Origin: Streptomyces sp. Je 1-79
Lineage (GTDB): Bacteria > Actinomycetota > Actinomycetes > Streptomycetales > Streptomycetaceae
Length of the DNA: 64,000 nucleotides
Assembly (NCBI RefSeq): GCF_025195125.1
Contig: NZ_JAMGSL010000003.1
Location: forward strand, 25,507 to 89,506
Direction of reading: 5' to 3'
This document shows positions 30,366 through 39,502 of the stretch, piece by piece. The notes beneath the pieces are model-generated. The model worked only from the letters and a program-made list of their open reading frames with translations, did not search any database and was not told the origin of the DNA. Both the position numbers and the translations under genes were made by a program. Numbering within the stretch: the stretch's first letter is position 1; every line of letters begins with the position of its first letter.

Positions 30366-33133
30366 CGTGCGTCTCCTGCCCTGAGTTCCTTGATCGATCC
30401 GCTGCGCGCCGACCACCACGCCTGAAGGGCCGCCGCCAGGCCGGCCAGTACCACCACACCGGCCGCCGGCAGCGCCAGCGACCACAGGTCCACCCGCAGG
30501 GGCGCCTCGGCGAGCGGCGCGGGCCCCGGCGTCCCCGACAGGGAGAGCCGGACCAGATCCACGCCCGGCGCGAGCAGCAGGATCGTCGCCCAGCCGACCA
30601 GCGTGCCGCCGACCGCCGCGAGCAGCGCCTGCGGCAGCGCCTCAAGGCCGAGGAGCCGCCTGCCCTGCCGCCGGGTCAGGCCCATCGTGCGCAACCGGGC
30701 CAGGAGCACGGCCCGTTCCGGCGCGGACTGCAGCAGCGACAGCAGGACGGCGAGGACGGCATAGCCCGCGCCCGCCCCGATCGCCGCCAGATAGATCCGC
30801 TCGGCGCCCGACTGCATCGGCGAGTCCACATAGGCGGCCCGTCGCTCGGACCGCAGCCCCACCGAGAAGTCCGGGGACTTCGCCGCGACGACGGCCCGCA
30901 GCGCGTCCCCGTCCACCGACGGCCCGGAGGCCAGCAGGACGGTGTCCGCGCGGTGGGTCAGATCGGCCGCGTTGACCAGCAGGAAGTCCTCGGCGGGCAG
31001 GACCGGGGTGGTGTCCCGTACCCCCACGATCCGTACCGTGAACCTGCCGGCCGTCGCCACCACGTCCTGCGGTTCCGTGCCGAGCCGCGCCGCGACCGCG
31101 GGCGAGGCGATCGCCGGCAGCACCCGCTCCGGGTCCACCTTCCCGCCCGTCCCTGTGGACCTCAGCAGCTCGGCGGGGAAGGGCCCGAAGCCGGTCCGCC
31201 CGGCCAGCCGGGTGTACGACTCCGGCTCCACCCCCACCAGCGGCGTGGTCCGCAGCTTCGGCTGCCTGCCCGTCCCGACCGGCAGCGCCACGCCGTACTC
31301 GACCTGCACCGTGGCCACGTCGTTCACCCCCGCCGTCCCGCGCACCGCCTTCGCGAGCCCGTCCGGCAGCGGCACCGCGTCGGCGTTGCCCGTCACCCGC
31401 GCGTCCGCGCCCGTCTCCAGGAGCGCCGCCCGGTCCCGCGCGTCGGCGATCCCGGCGAGCACCGAACCGCCGAACGCGGCCGTCGTCAGCGCCACCAGGA
31501 GCGCCAGCAGCGGCAGCGCGCCCGTCGCCGATGAGCGCCCGGCCCGGGCCAGCGACAGAAAGCCGACCGCCCCGCGCAGCCTGCGCGCCGGCCGCGTCGC
31601 CCACCGCAGCGGCAGCGGATACAGCCGTACGAGGACGAGTGCGGCGATCAGCGCGACGAGTACCGGCGCCGAGCTGACCAGGTGGTCCCCGGCGTCCTCC
31701 GTGCCGCGCCGGCGCAGCGCCACGACCGCGCCGACCGCCAGGGCGAGGAGGGTGAGTTCCGCGACCGTACGGCCCCGGGACGGGCGGGCGTCGACGAGGT
31801 CCTCGCGCCCGCCGTGGGCGAGCGGCCTGCGGTGCAGGAACAGCGCACGCAGCGGCAGCGCCGCGGTGGCGAGCAGCGCGACCGCGCCCGCGGCGACGGC
31901 GGCGGGCACGAGGCGCCCCTCGGGGAGGGCGAGCGTCGCGAGCAGCAGACCGAGACCGGCGGCGGGCAGGGCCAGGACCGCCGTCTCGCCGACCAGCCGG
32001 ACGCCGATCCCGGCGAGCGAGCCGCCGCGCGAGCGCAGCAGCGCCAGTTCGGAGCTCCGGCGGGCGGCGAAGAGGCCGCCCGTCATGGCGAGGACGACCG
32101 CCGCGACCGCGCCGATGCCGAACGCGGCGACGGCGACGACCGGAGCGATCGCCGCCCGCATGTCGCGGTAGGCGGCGGTGATCTCGTCGAGGCCGGTGTC
32201 GCTCGCGCCGGTGGCGCCGACCGTCTCCCGGATCAGCACCAGGTCGGGGCCGCCGGAGAGCGAGGCGAGGGCGGCGCTCAGCCGTGGTTCGTCCTGTGCG
32301 GTGAGACGGCTGACGTCGGGGGCGAAGCGCCAGTACACCTCGGGTTCGCCGTTGCCCGCCAGGATGGTGGTGGCACCGTCCGGCGGCAGCAGCAGGGCGG
32401 CCTGCCAGTAGAAGTAGACGCCGTTCTGCGTGGTCTTCGACGCGTACGTCGGGGTGCGCAGGAGCGGGTCGACGGACCAGTAGGAGCCCTGCGGGCGGCG
32501 CGGTTCGACGATCCCGACGACGGTCAGGGCGAGCGGCTCGTTGGCGAACAGCTCCGGTACGTGGACGACCGAACCGACCTTCAGGCGCAGCGACTTCGCC
32601 GTCTCCGGGGTGACGGCGACCTCGCTGGTCCGGCCCGGCTCCGCCCGGGTGGGCAGCCGGCCCTCGCGTACGGTCGCGTGGCCGGCGAGCTCCGGCAGCG
32701 TGGCGAGGGTGAACTCCGGGGGCAGCGAGGACGGGCGCGGGAGCCAGGGGTCAAGCCCCGTGACCCGCTTGGTGGTCCGCACCCCGTGCGCGGACTCCGC
32801 GAGGTCGACGCGGAGCGGCGCGGGCAGCAGCTCCCGCAGGTCCGCGCTCTTCTCCGCCAGCCGCTCCGGCGACACCTCCGCCGCGCGGGCCTCCGGGGAG
32901 AGGTGGGCGGGCGGCTGGGCCGTGGTGATGTCCAGGACCGTGGTGCGGGGCGGCGCGGTCACGATGTCGTGGCGCAGGCTCTCCGTCTCGTAGGCCTCGA
33001 CGGTCCGGGGGAGCGCGGCGGCGAGGAACGCGGTCACCAGGACGAGGAGCGCGAAGGCCCATGCCGTCCCCGGCGCGGTCCGCAGCCGGGTCCGCACCCA
33101 GGGCGCCACGGCGCGGACGGGCTTGCGGGGCAT
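30362..33133 (-). CDS. FtsX/MacB-type ABC transporter permease (923 aa)
   Basis: A large 923-residue permease with an N-terminal membrane helix (AWAFALLVLVTAFLAAALP), a long extracytoplasmic domain, then FtsX cores. A group of helices begins near DMRAAIAPVVAVAAFGIGAV and the C-terminal group includes LAGLAAALQAWWSARSGSIK. The architecture is two FtsX-like units, as in lipoprotein or peptide exporters of actinobacteria. ATG 33133 is chosen over upstream starts because the positively charged PRKPVRAVAPWVRTRL precedes the first helix. It is cotranscribed with the ATPase downstream. The substrate is unknown. Confidence 0.85.
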   Translation of the reverse strand: MPRKPVRAVAPWVRTRLRTAPGTAWAFALLVLVTAFLAAALPRTVEAYETESLRHDIVTAPPRTTVLDITTAQPPAHLSPEARAAEVSPERLAEKSADLRELLPAPLRVDLAESAHGVRTTKRVTGLDPWLPRPSSLPPEFTLATLPELAGHATVREGRLPTRAEPGRTSEVAVTPETAKSLRLKVGSVVHVPELFANEPLALTVVGIVEPRRPQGSYWSVDPLLRTPTYASKTTQNGVYFYWQAALLLPPDGATTILAGNGEPEVYWRFAPDVSRLTAQDEPRLSAALASLSGGPDLVLIRETVGATGASDTGLDEITAAYRDMRAAIAPVVAVAAFGIGAVAAVVLAMTGGLFAARRSSELALLRSRGGSLAGIGVRLVGETAVLALPAAGLGLLLATLALPEGRLVPAAVAAGAVALLATAALPLRALFLHRRPLAHGGREDLVDARPSRGRTVAELTLLALAVGAVVALRRRGTEDAGDHLVSSAPVLVALIAALVLVRLYPLPLRWATRPARRLRGAVGFLSLARAGRSSATGALPLLALLVALTTAAFGGSVLAGIADARDRAALLETGADARVTGNADAVPLPDGLAKAVRGTAGVNDVATVQVEYGVALPVGTGRQPKLRTTPLVGVEPESYTRLAGRTGFGPFPAELLRSTGTGGKVDPERVLPAIASPAVAARLGTEPQDVVATAGRFTVRIVGVRDTTPVLPAEDFLLVNAADLTHRADTVLLASGPSVDGDALRAVVAAKSPDFSVGLRSERRAAYVDSPMQSGAERIYLAAIGAGAGYAVLAVLLSLLQSAPERAVLLARLRTMGLTRRQGRRLLGLEALPQALLAAVGGTLVGWATILLLAPGVDLVRLSLSGTPGPAPLAEAPLRVDLWSLALPAAGVVVLAGLAAALQAWWSARSGSIKELRAGDAR

Positions 33134-33174
33134 GGTGGCTGCCTTTCTGGCGGATGCGGTACGGGCGGGGCACC

Positions 33175-36100
33175 TCACTGGTCCCCCTGGTGGCGCAGGG
33201 TCACGGCCGGGTCGGTGCGGCGCAGGGCGATCACGGCGACGATCAGCAGTGGCAGCACGGCGACCCCGGCGAGAAGCAGGGCCACGTGGCCGGGCGGGAG
33301 TTCGACCAGGACGCGCGGGACGGGCTGGGCAGCCTGGCCGGTCAGCACGACCAGGGGGACGACCGCCCGGGTCAGCACGGTGCCGAGCGCCACCCCCACC
33401 AGCAGGCCGATGCCGACCAGCAGACCCTGCTCGGCGGCGATCAGCCGGGCCAGCTGACGGCGCGGTGCACCGAGCGCGCGCAACACCCCGAACTCCGCGG
33501 ACCGTTCACGCGTCGAGCCGGCCGCGCTCACCGCGAAGCCGACCGCCGCGAGCGCCGCGGCGGCCGCCGCGACCGCCATCAGCGCCGCGTTGGGCCCCGC
33601 GCCGAGCGGGTCGCCGAGCAGCTCGGCCGCCGCCTCGTCCCGTACGAGCACCTGCGCGGGATCGGCGTCGGGACGGGCACGCAGGGTCTCGGCGACCTCG
33701 TCGGCGCGGCCGGGCACGGTGGTCAGCCACCACTCGGTGGGCGGCAGGGCCGCGGTGGGGTCGGTGGCGAGGTACTGGTTCGCCGCGTGCAGGTCGACCA
33801 GGAGCGCGCCCCCGTCGTCCGGGGTGGCCGCCGTGGCGGAGGCGGACGCGGTCCTGGCCCCGGCACCCGTGGTCGGCAGCTCCCGGACGGTGTCCACGAT
33901 CGTCACGTTCAGGCGCAGGCCGCCGAGGGAGACCTCGACCCGGTCGCCCTTCTTCGCTCCGGCCGCCGCCAGGAACGCGTCGGTCGCCACCCCGTTCAGC
34001 GTCCGGGGCGGCGCGGTGCGCGGCGCGCTGACCCGCAGCCCGTACTCCTCCAGGTCGGGCAGCTGGGAGGGCACCGCCGTGCCGGCCGTGAACCCGACCA
34101 CGTACGGCGTCGCGCCGGCGGCCCGTCCGAGCACCGTCCGCGGGGGCTGGGGCTCGCCGTCGACGGTCTCGTGATGGCCGGAGCGCCAGGACGTGAGGGA
34201 GCGTACGGCGTCGACCGGGCGCTCGGCGCCGCCCTCGTGGCGGGAGACGAGCCGTTCGACGGCGAAGGTCTGCTCCCCGCCCTGCCCCTCCATGGCCGAG
34301 CCGTCGAGCTCCAGGCCCGTCAGCGTGATCGGGCCCGCCGGAGCCCCCTGCGCGCCGAGGTCGAGGGTGAGCCGGTGGGTGCGCCCGTCGGACGGCAGCG
34401 GCCCGAGGAGGCTGCGGTACGGAATGCCGTACCGGTCCTCCACGACGACCGTCACCTGCACCGGGGTCGTGCCGCGCGGCGCCGTACGGCGCAGGTCGAG
34501 CGTCAGACCACGGCTGTCGGCCGGCAGGGCGATCCCCGGGCGCGGGCCCGCCTTCGGGGTCAGCGACGTGAGCAGCTCGCGGCCCGGGGCGTCCGCGAGG
34601 TCCTCACGGAGCAGGAAGCCGTCGGCGGCGTGCCGGGTGTCCAGGGCGAGGACGGTCGCGGTGCGGTTGCCCGCGAGGCCCGTGGTGGTGCGGTGCGCGG
34701 GGGCGACGGAGCGGACCCCCGGCAGAGCCGCGTACCGCCCGGCCTGGGCGGGGCCGGCGGCGCCACTGGTCAGGACCCTCAGCCCTGTTCCCGTACGGAA
34801 GTCGGCCCGGTCCTCCTGCGAGCGGTCCCAGGAGGCGCTCTGGCCGATGGCGAGCATGCCCATCGCGACCGCGAGGACCAGCAGCAGCACCGGGCCCGCG
34901 CCCCGCAGCGGCCGGCGGCTGAACTGCCACCCGGCCAGCGCGGCCGGAAGCCCGCGTCCGCTCGCGGCGCGCCGCTCGGCGAGCCGGGCCGCGGGCGGCA
35001 GCAGACGCAGGGTCAGGACCGTGCCCGCGAGGAGCGCGAGCGCGGGGGCGGCGACGAGCAGGGGATCGATGCCGAGGGAACCCCCGCGGTCGCCGCTGAG
35101 CGCACCGCCGCCCGCCTCCCCGGACCCGCCGGTCTGCCGGTCGAGCTGCCAGTAGGCCACGGCCGCGACGGCCAGCAGGCCGACGTCGGCCCCGGCCCGT
35201 ACCGGCGCGGGCAGCGACGCCGCACGCCCCTTGCGCAGGGTGACGACGCCGTCGTCACCGGTGCTCAGCGCGGGCGCCACGACGGCGGCCGCACAGCAGA
35301 CGGCGACCAGCGCCGCGACCAGCCACACCTGGCCGAGCGGGATGTCGTCGAGCCGCACGCCGAGCGCGCCGAGCGAGGACCGGTCCGCGAGGAGCCGGGT
35401 CAGCGGCCCCGCGAGCAGGGGCGCGATCACGGCCGCGGGCAGGGCCAGCAGCAGCGCCTCCACCGCGGCCAGCGCGGCGATCCGGCGCCGCGAACCGCCG
35501 CGGGCCCGCAGCAGCGCGGTCTCGCCGGACCGTTCGGAGCTGAGCAGCCGGGCGACGAGCAGGAGGGCGTACGCGGCGAGCAGCACCAGCTGCACGGCGA
35601 CGATCATCAGCGTGGACCGGGAGACGAGCAGGGACCGCTCGGTCTGTTCCAGCACGGTCGGCAGTGAGGTCCGGGCGCTGACCGTGCTGCCGAAGGAGGT
35701 CGTACCGGCGGCCAGCGCCTTCGGTTCGGCCGACGCGGAGGCGCGCAGCGCGTCGATACGGTCCGTGCTGACACCGGTGAAGTCGGCCGTGCCCAGCCAG
35801 GACGTCTCGCCCGAGGTGACCCGCCCGGAACCGAGCACGGCCGGGTGGGCGAGCAGCGGACCGTACGTCGTGAAGACGACGGTCTTCACACCGCGCCCGC
35901 CCGCCGGGTCCAACTGCCAGTACAGGTCGGTGAGGTCGACGGGCTCGTACAGCCCGGTGACGCGGGCCCGCACCGGCTTCCCGCCGAGCCGGTCGGTGAG
36001 ATCGAGCACGGTTCCCGGCCCGATCCGCAGCCGCTTGGCGGCCTCCTCGGGCACCGCCACGTCGATCACGGCACCCGGGGCGTCACCCGGCCAGGCGCCC

Positions 36101-36501
36101 TTGACGAGCGCGAGCCGCGAACGGTCGAGGGCCGCGATGTGGGTGAGGTCGGGCTCGCCCAGGCGCGCGGCCGCGCTCTGCAGCGTGCGCGGCAGTGCGT
36201 ACGGCCCCGAGCGCTCCAGCCTCCGTACGCTCACCGGAAGCCCGTCGAAGGTCCGGCCCGCCGCCTCCCGCACGGCGGTGTCGGCGCTCTCCCGCTTGGC
36301 AGCCGGCACCTGCGCGGAAACCACCAGCGCGGCCGAGGGCGCCGCCCGGCCCCGCAGCGAGCCCTGGAGGGCGGCGTCGCCGATGGAGCCGGAGAAGGCG
36401 GCGAGGGCCGCGAGCACGGACGTGGTCAGCAGCACGGCGAGGAGCGCCGCGGCGAGCAGCAACCGGTGCGCCCTCACACGCAGAAGTACGAACCCGGTCA
36501 C
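33175..36501 (-). CDS. FtsX/MacB-type ABC transporter permease (1108 aa)
   Basis: The second and longer permease. Its first helix (LLLAAALLAVLLTTSVLAAL) is followed by a large external domain, a central helix cluster (VAVQLVLLAAYALLLVARLL, AALVAVCCAAAVVAPAL), a second external domain and a C-terminal FtsX core (AAAAAALAAVGFAVSAAGST, then ERSAEFGVLRALGAPRRQLA). GTG 36501 is the only start giving the positive N-terminus before helix one. It lies 41 bp upstream of the other permease gene. A heterodimer with that protein, powered by the neighbouring ATPase, is the natural inference. Confidence 0.85.
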   Translation of the reverse strand: MTGFVLLRVRAHRLLLAAALLAVLLTTSVLAALAAFSGSIGDAALQGSLRGRAAPSAALVVSAQVPAAKRESADTAVREAAGRTFDGLPVSVRRLERSGPYALPRTLQSAAARLGEPDLTHIAALDRSRLALVKGAWPGDAPGAVIDVAVPEEAAKRLRIGPGTVLDLTDRLGGKPVRARVTGLYEPVDLTDLYWQLDPAGGRGVKTVVFTTYGPLLAHPAVLGSGRVTSGETSWLGTADFTGVSTDRIDALRASASAEPKALAAGTTSFGSTVSARTSLPTVLEQTERSLLVSRSTLMIVAVQLVLLAAYALLLVARLLSSERSGETALLRARGGSRRRIAALAAVEALLLALPAAVIAPLLAGPLTRLLADRSSLGALGVRLDDIPLGQVWLVAALVAVCCAAAVVAPALSTGDDGVVTLRKGRAASLPAPVRAGADVGLLAVAAVAYWQLDRQTGGSGEAGGGALSGDRGGSLGIDPLLVAAPALALLAGTVLTLRLLPPAARLAERRAASGRGLPAALAGWQFSRRPLRGAGPVLLLVLAVAMGMLAIGQSASWDRSQEDRADFRTGTGLRVLTSGAAGPAQAGRYAALPGVRSVAPAHRTTTGLAGNRTATVLALDTRHAADGFLLREDLADAPGRELLTSLTPKAGPRPGIALPADSRGLTLDLRRTAPRGTTPVQVTVVVEDRYGIPYRSLLGPLPSDGRTHRLTLDLGAQGAPAGPITLTGLELDGSAMEGQGGEQTFAVERLVSRHEGGAERPVDAVRSLTSWRSGHHETVDGEPQPPRTVLGRAAGATPYVVGFTAGTAVPSQLPDLEEYGLRVSAPRTAPPRTLNGVATDAFLAAAGAKKGDRVEVSLGGLRLNVTIVDTVRELPTTGAGARTASASATAATPDDGGALLVDLHAANQYLATDPTAALPPTEWWLTTVPGRADEVAETLRARPDADPAQVLVRDEAAAELLGDPLGAGPNAALMAVAAAAAALAAVGFAVSAAGSTRERSAEFGVLRALGAPRRQLARLIAAEQGLLVGIGLLVGVALGTVLTRAVVPLVVLTGQAAQPVPRVLVELPPGHVALLLAGVAVLPLLIVAVIALRRTDPAVTLRHQGDQ

Positions 36502-36627
36502 GCATCCCCCCGAACCCCGCCGAACGTTCGTCCGATGCTTTCAGAGCGCACATGCCTCTGGAAACCGCTTGCGCGGGGAGCTTGACTGGATCGTGACCGT
36601 TATTCGGGGTGCAGGCTCCGGAATGCG

Positions 36628-37029
36628 TCAGTCCGCGGTGTTCACCATCGACGCCGCCGCGTACGTCAGGTACTTCCACAGCTGGCTCTCGTGCTCGGGC
36701 GAAAGCCCGAGCTCGTCCACCGCCACGCGCATGTGCTTCAGCCACGCGTCGTGCGCCGCCCGGTCGACCGTGAACGGCGCGTGGCGCATCCGCAGCCGCG
36801 GGTGGCCCCGGTGGTCGCTGTACGTGCGGGGCCCGCCCCAGTACTGGATCAGGAAGAGCACGAGGCGCTCCTCGGCCGGGCCGAGGTCCTCCTCGGGGTA
36901 CATGGGGCGCAGCAGAGGGTCCTCCGCGACGCCCTGGTAGAAGCGGCGGACGAGACGCCGGAAGGTCTCCTCGCCACCCACCTGCTCGTAGAAGGTCTGC
37001 TCCTGAAGTGTGCCGCGGGGAATCTCCAT
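36628..37029 (-). CDS. glbO: Group II truncated haemoglobin (TrHbO)
   Basis: A 133-residue globin with the group II pattern: TFYEQVGGEETFRRLVRRFY with Tyr at B10, PMYPEEDLGPAEERLVLFLI, YWGGPRTYSDHRGHPRLRMR followed by the proximal His, then AHDAWLKHM with the Trp G8 typical of TrHbO. Such globins bind O2 tightly and handle NO or reactive species. ATG 37029 follows a GGAA site. The adjacent methyltransferase gene is divergent, and the permease operon lies downstream with its own direction the same. Confidence 0.9.
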   Translation of the reverse strand: MEIPRGTLQEQTFYEQVGGEETFRRLVRRFYQGVAEDPLLRPMYPEEDLGPAEERLVLFLIQYWGGPRTYSDHRGHPRLRMRHAPFTVDRAAHDAWLKHMRVAVDELGLSPEHESQLWKYLTYAAASMVNTAD

Positions 37030-37128
37030 CACCGTTCCATCGTCTCAGATGCTCCGACCGAGGACCGGGGGCCTAGGACCACTCGCCGGCCACTCGCCTC
37101 CCCACCGCCCGCGCAGGACAGTGGAGGC

Positions 37129-38103
37129 ATGGGCGCGCAGCGGGACGAGTACGCCGAGGCGGGCGCGCGGGCGCGACGAGCGCTGGTGCGGGAGATCGAG
37201 GCGTACGGCGCGCTGGGCGACCCCGCCTGGCGCGCGGCCTTCTCCGAGGTGCCCCGGCATCTCTTCGTCCCCTCCTACTACGTCTCCGGGATCGGCGGCT
37301 ACGAACGCCTCTGGTCCGGCGACCCCGACCCCGCCCGGCGCACCCGCTGGCTGCGCGGCGCCTACCGGGACGTCCCGCTGGCCACCCGGGTACGGGACGG
37401 GGAGCTGCTCACCTCCTCCAGCCAGCCCTCCCTGATGGCCGAGATGCTGGAGACGCTGGACGTACGGGACGGGCACGACGTCCTGGAGATCGGCGCCGGC
37501 ACCGGCTACAACGCCGCCCTGCTCAGCCACCGGCTCGGCGCGGAACACGTCACCACCGTCGACATCGACGCGGAGATCACCGAGTCCGCCCGCGTCCATC
37601 TCGCCGCCGCCGGCCACCGGCCCGCCGTGATCACCGGCGACGGCGCCCGCGGCTGTCCCCAGCGCGCTCCCTTCGACCGGATCATCGCGACCTGCACCCT
37701 GCCGTCGGTCCCGTACGCCTGGCTCGCCCAGTGCCGTCCCGACGCCCTCGTCCTCACGCCGCTCTCCACCGGGCTGCTCCTGCTCCGGGTCCATGACGAG
37801 GCCCACGCCGAGGGGCGCTTCCTGGCCACGTCCGCGTACTTCGTCGCCCTGCGCGGAGGAAACGCCCGCTTCCCGCGCGGACGGCCGATGGGGCTGCCCC
37901 GGCACGTGTTCGAGGACGACCGCTTCCAGTTCGTGCGCACGCTGGTGGAGGGGACCCTCGACGCACGCGAAGCGCTCGCGCTCTGGCAGCGCGAGCGGCG
38001 GCCGGAGCGGGAGCGCTTCGGGGTGACGGTGAGCGGGGGCCGGCAGTGGGCCTGGCTGGACGAACCCGAGGGGCCGTACGCCTGGCCACTGCCGAGCGGT
38101 TGA
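37129..38103 (+). CDS. SAM-dependent methyltransferase, protein-L-isoaspartate O-methyltransferase-like
   Basis: A 324-residue protein with a PCMT-type Rossmann fold. It shows a pre-motif TSSSQPSLMAEMLETLDV, motif I VLEIGAGTGYNAALLSHRLG, VTTVDIDAEI, and post-I DRIIATCTLPSVP. It is longer than PCMT (about 220) with a C-terminal extension of about 100 residues, as in actinobacterial enzymes encoded near lanthipeptide or maturation genes and in stand-alone copies. No such cluster is seen here. ATG 37129 follows GGAGG. The substrate is uncertain: protein isoaspartate or another carboxylate. Confidence 0.82.
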   Translation: MGAQRDEYAEAGARARRALVREIEAYGALGDPAWRAAFSEVPRHLFVPSYYVSGIGGYERLWSGDPDPARRTRWLRGAYRDVPLATRVRDGELLTSSSQPSLMAEMLETLDVRDGHDVLEIGAGTGYNAALLSHRLGAEHVTTVDIDAEITESARVHLAAAGHRPAVITGDGARGCPQRAPFDRIIATCTLPSVPYAWLAQCRPDALVLTPLSTGLLLLRVHDEAHAEGRFLATSAYFVALRGGNARFPRGRPMGLPRHVFEDDRFQFVRTLVEGTLDAREALALWQRERRPERERFGVTVSGGRQWAWLDEPEGPYAWPLPSG

Positions 38104-38104
38104 G

Positions 38105-38225
38105 CGGGATATCGGATCGCGGATATCGGATCGTGGATCTTGGATCCAATATCCCTGATCCGATATGCGGGATGTCGGATCTGATATCCCGGGTATCGGA
38201 TCCCGGATCCAATATCCCGATCCGG
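38105..38225. repeat. GGATATC/GGATC-rich imperfect repeat between convergent genes
   Basis: The whole 120-bp gap is built from short variants of GGATATCGGATC, GATCCGATAT and GGATCCAATATCCC. GGATCCAATATCCC occurs twice (about 38141 and 38204), and the inverted forms can fold into stems. It separates the methyltransferase from the FHA gene and may serve as a bidirectional terminator. Composition is far from the surrounding GC-rich DNA. Confidence 0.8.
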
Positions 38226-38226
38226 G

Positions 38227-39462
38227 CTAGCCGCGCCGGATCGTGATCGTCGTCCAGGCGCCGACGTGCACCCGGTCGCCGTCCTGGAGCTGGACCGGCA
38301 CGTAAGGCTGAATCGGTTCCTCGGCGCCGTTGATCGTCGTGCCGTTGGTGGAGTTCTGGTCCACCACCGCCCACGACCCGTCCGGCTGCTGCACCAGCAC
38401 GGCGTGCTGGTGCGAGACGCCCGGGTCCTCCGGCGGTACCGAGAGGTCGATGTCAGGGGATTCGCCGGTGGAGTGCCGACGGCGGCCGATGCTGATCTGG
38501 TTGCCCTGGAGGGGCAGGTGCTGCTCGGGGGAGTACGCGGGCAGGTTCAGCCCCGTGGCCTCCGGGCCGCTGCGCTGCATCATCGCCAGGAAGTACTCGC
38601 GGTCCGGCCCGATGTACGCCGACCAGCCCGCGGCGGGCCGCGGCGGCTGGTACTGCTGCTGCGGTCTCTGAGGCTGCGGGTGCTGCTGGTGCTGCTGAGG
38701 CGCCTGCTGAGGAGCGTGCTGCTGGTGCTGCTGAGGAGCGTGCTGCTGCTGAGGTGCCTGCTGCTGCGAGGGCGGGGGCAGCATCCAGTCGTCGCCGCCC
38801 CCACCGGGCGGCGCCTGGTGCTGAGGCGACACCGGAGGAGCGGGCGGGCCCTGCTGCGCGGGCGGTGCGCCCGGCGGCGGCGCCTGGAAGAAGGACGGCG
38901 GAGGCGGCGGCGGGCCCTGCTGGAAACCCTGCGGCGGCTGCTGCTGCGGCGGCTGCTGGACCGGCGGGCGCTGCGGCGGCGCCTGGTGGTGCGTGGGGTC
39001 GGCGGAGAGCGGCTCGGCCGGCCGGTTCATCTGCGAGGGCCGCGAGCCCTGGTACTCGTACGGGTCCGGCTGCTGCTGCGGCCGCGGCGGCGACTGGAAG
39101 CCCGGCGGCAGGTTGAGACCCGGCGGCGGGCTCTGCTGCGGCGACGGCGGCGCGACCGGCGTGTACGAGGTCGCGGTGTTGGTGAGGAAGTTCCAGCGGC
39201 ACTCCTCGCAGAACGGGGCCATGGCCTCGCGCGGGGTGCGGCACTGCGGGCAGAGCTCCGCCTGGGCGGTCGCGTTCGGGTCGTACCCCCCGGGAGCGGG
39301 CACGGGGCCGGGGCCACCGGGCCCGGGGTAGCCGTAGGCGGGCGGCGGCGGGGGAGGCGGCGGTACGGCACCCGCCGGCGCACCCGCCCCGGCCATGCGG
39401 TGGCCGCAGACCTCGCACCAGTCGTCGGAGACCGACTGGTGTCCGTTCGGGCAGGTCGGCAT
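38227..39462 (-). CDS. Zinc-ribbon and FHA-domain protein, last gene of the pknG operon
   Basis: A 411-residue protein. The N-terminus has two zinc-ribbon motifs (CPNGHQSVSDDWCEVCGHRM and CPQCRTPREAMAPFCEECRW). A long Pro/Gln-rich disordered linker follows, at about residues 95-300. The C-terminal 100 residues are an FHA domain with SIGRRRH, SHQHAVL and DQNSTNGTTING, the phosphothreonine-binding signature. In mycobacteria PknG phosphorylates the FHA protein GarA. This protein is a plausible partner of the PknG-like kinase encoded upstream, but I do not see the GarA ETTS phosphosite. Confidence 0.9.
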   Translation of the reverse strand: MPTCPNGHQSVSDDWCEVCGHRMAGAGAPAGAVPPPPPPPPAYGYPGPGGPGPVPAPGGYDPNATAQAELCPQCRTPREAMAPFCEECRWNFLTNTATSYTPVAPPSPQQSPPPGLNLPPGFQSPPRPQQQPDPYEYQGSRPSQMNRPAEPLSADPTHHQAPPQRPPVQQPPQQQPPQGFQQGPPPPPPSFFQAPPPGAPPAQQGPPAPPVSPQHQAPPGGGGDDWMLPPPSQQQAPQQQHAPQQHQQHAPQQAPQQHQQHPQPQRPQQQYQPPRPAAGWSAYIGPDREYFLAMMQRSGPEATGLNLPAYSPEQHLPLQGNQISIGRRRHSTGESPDIDLSVPPEDPGVSHQHAVLVQQPDGSWAVVDQNSTNGTTINGAEEPIQPYVPVQLQDGDRVHVGAWTTITIRRG

Positions 39463-39502
39463 GTCGGTGCTTCCCCCTCTCGTCGTCCGGCCCGTGGCCG
39501 GG

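Noticed and set aside
38227..39462. Calling the FHA protein GarA
   Set aside because: It has zinc ribbons and a long linker, and no N-terminal ETTS-type phosphosite is visible; only the FHA domain is shared.
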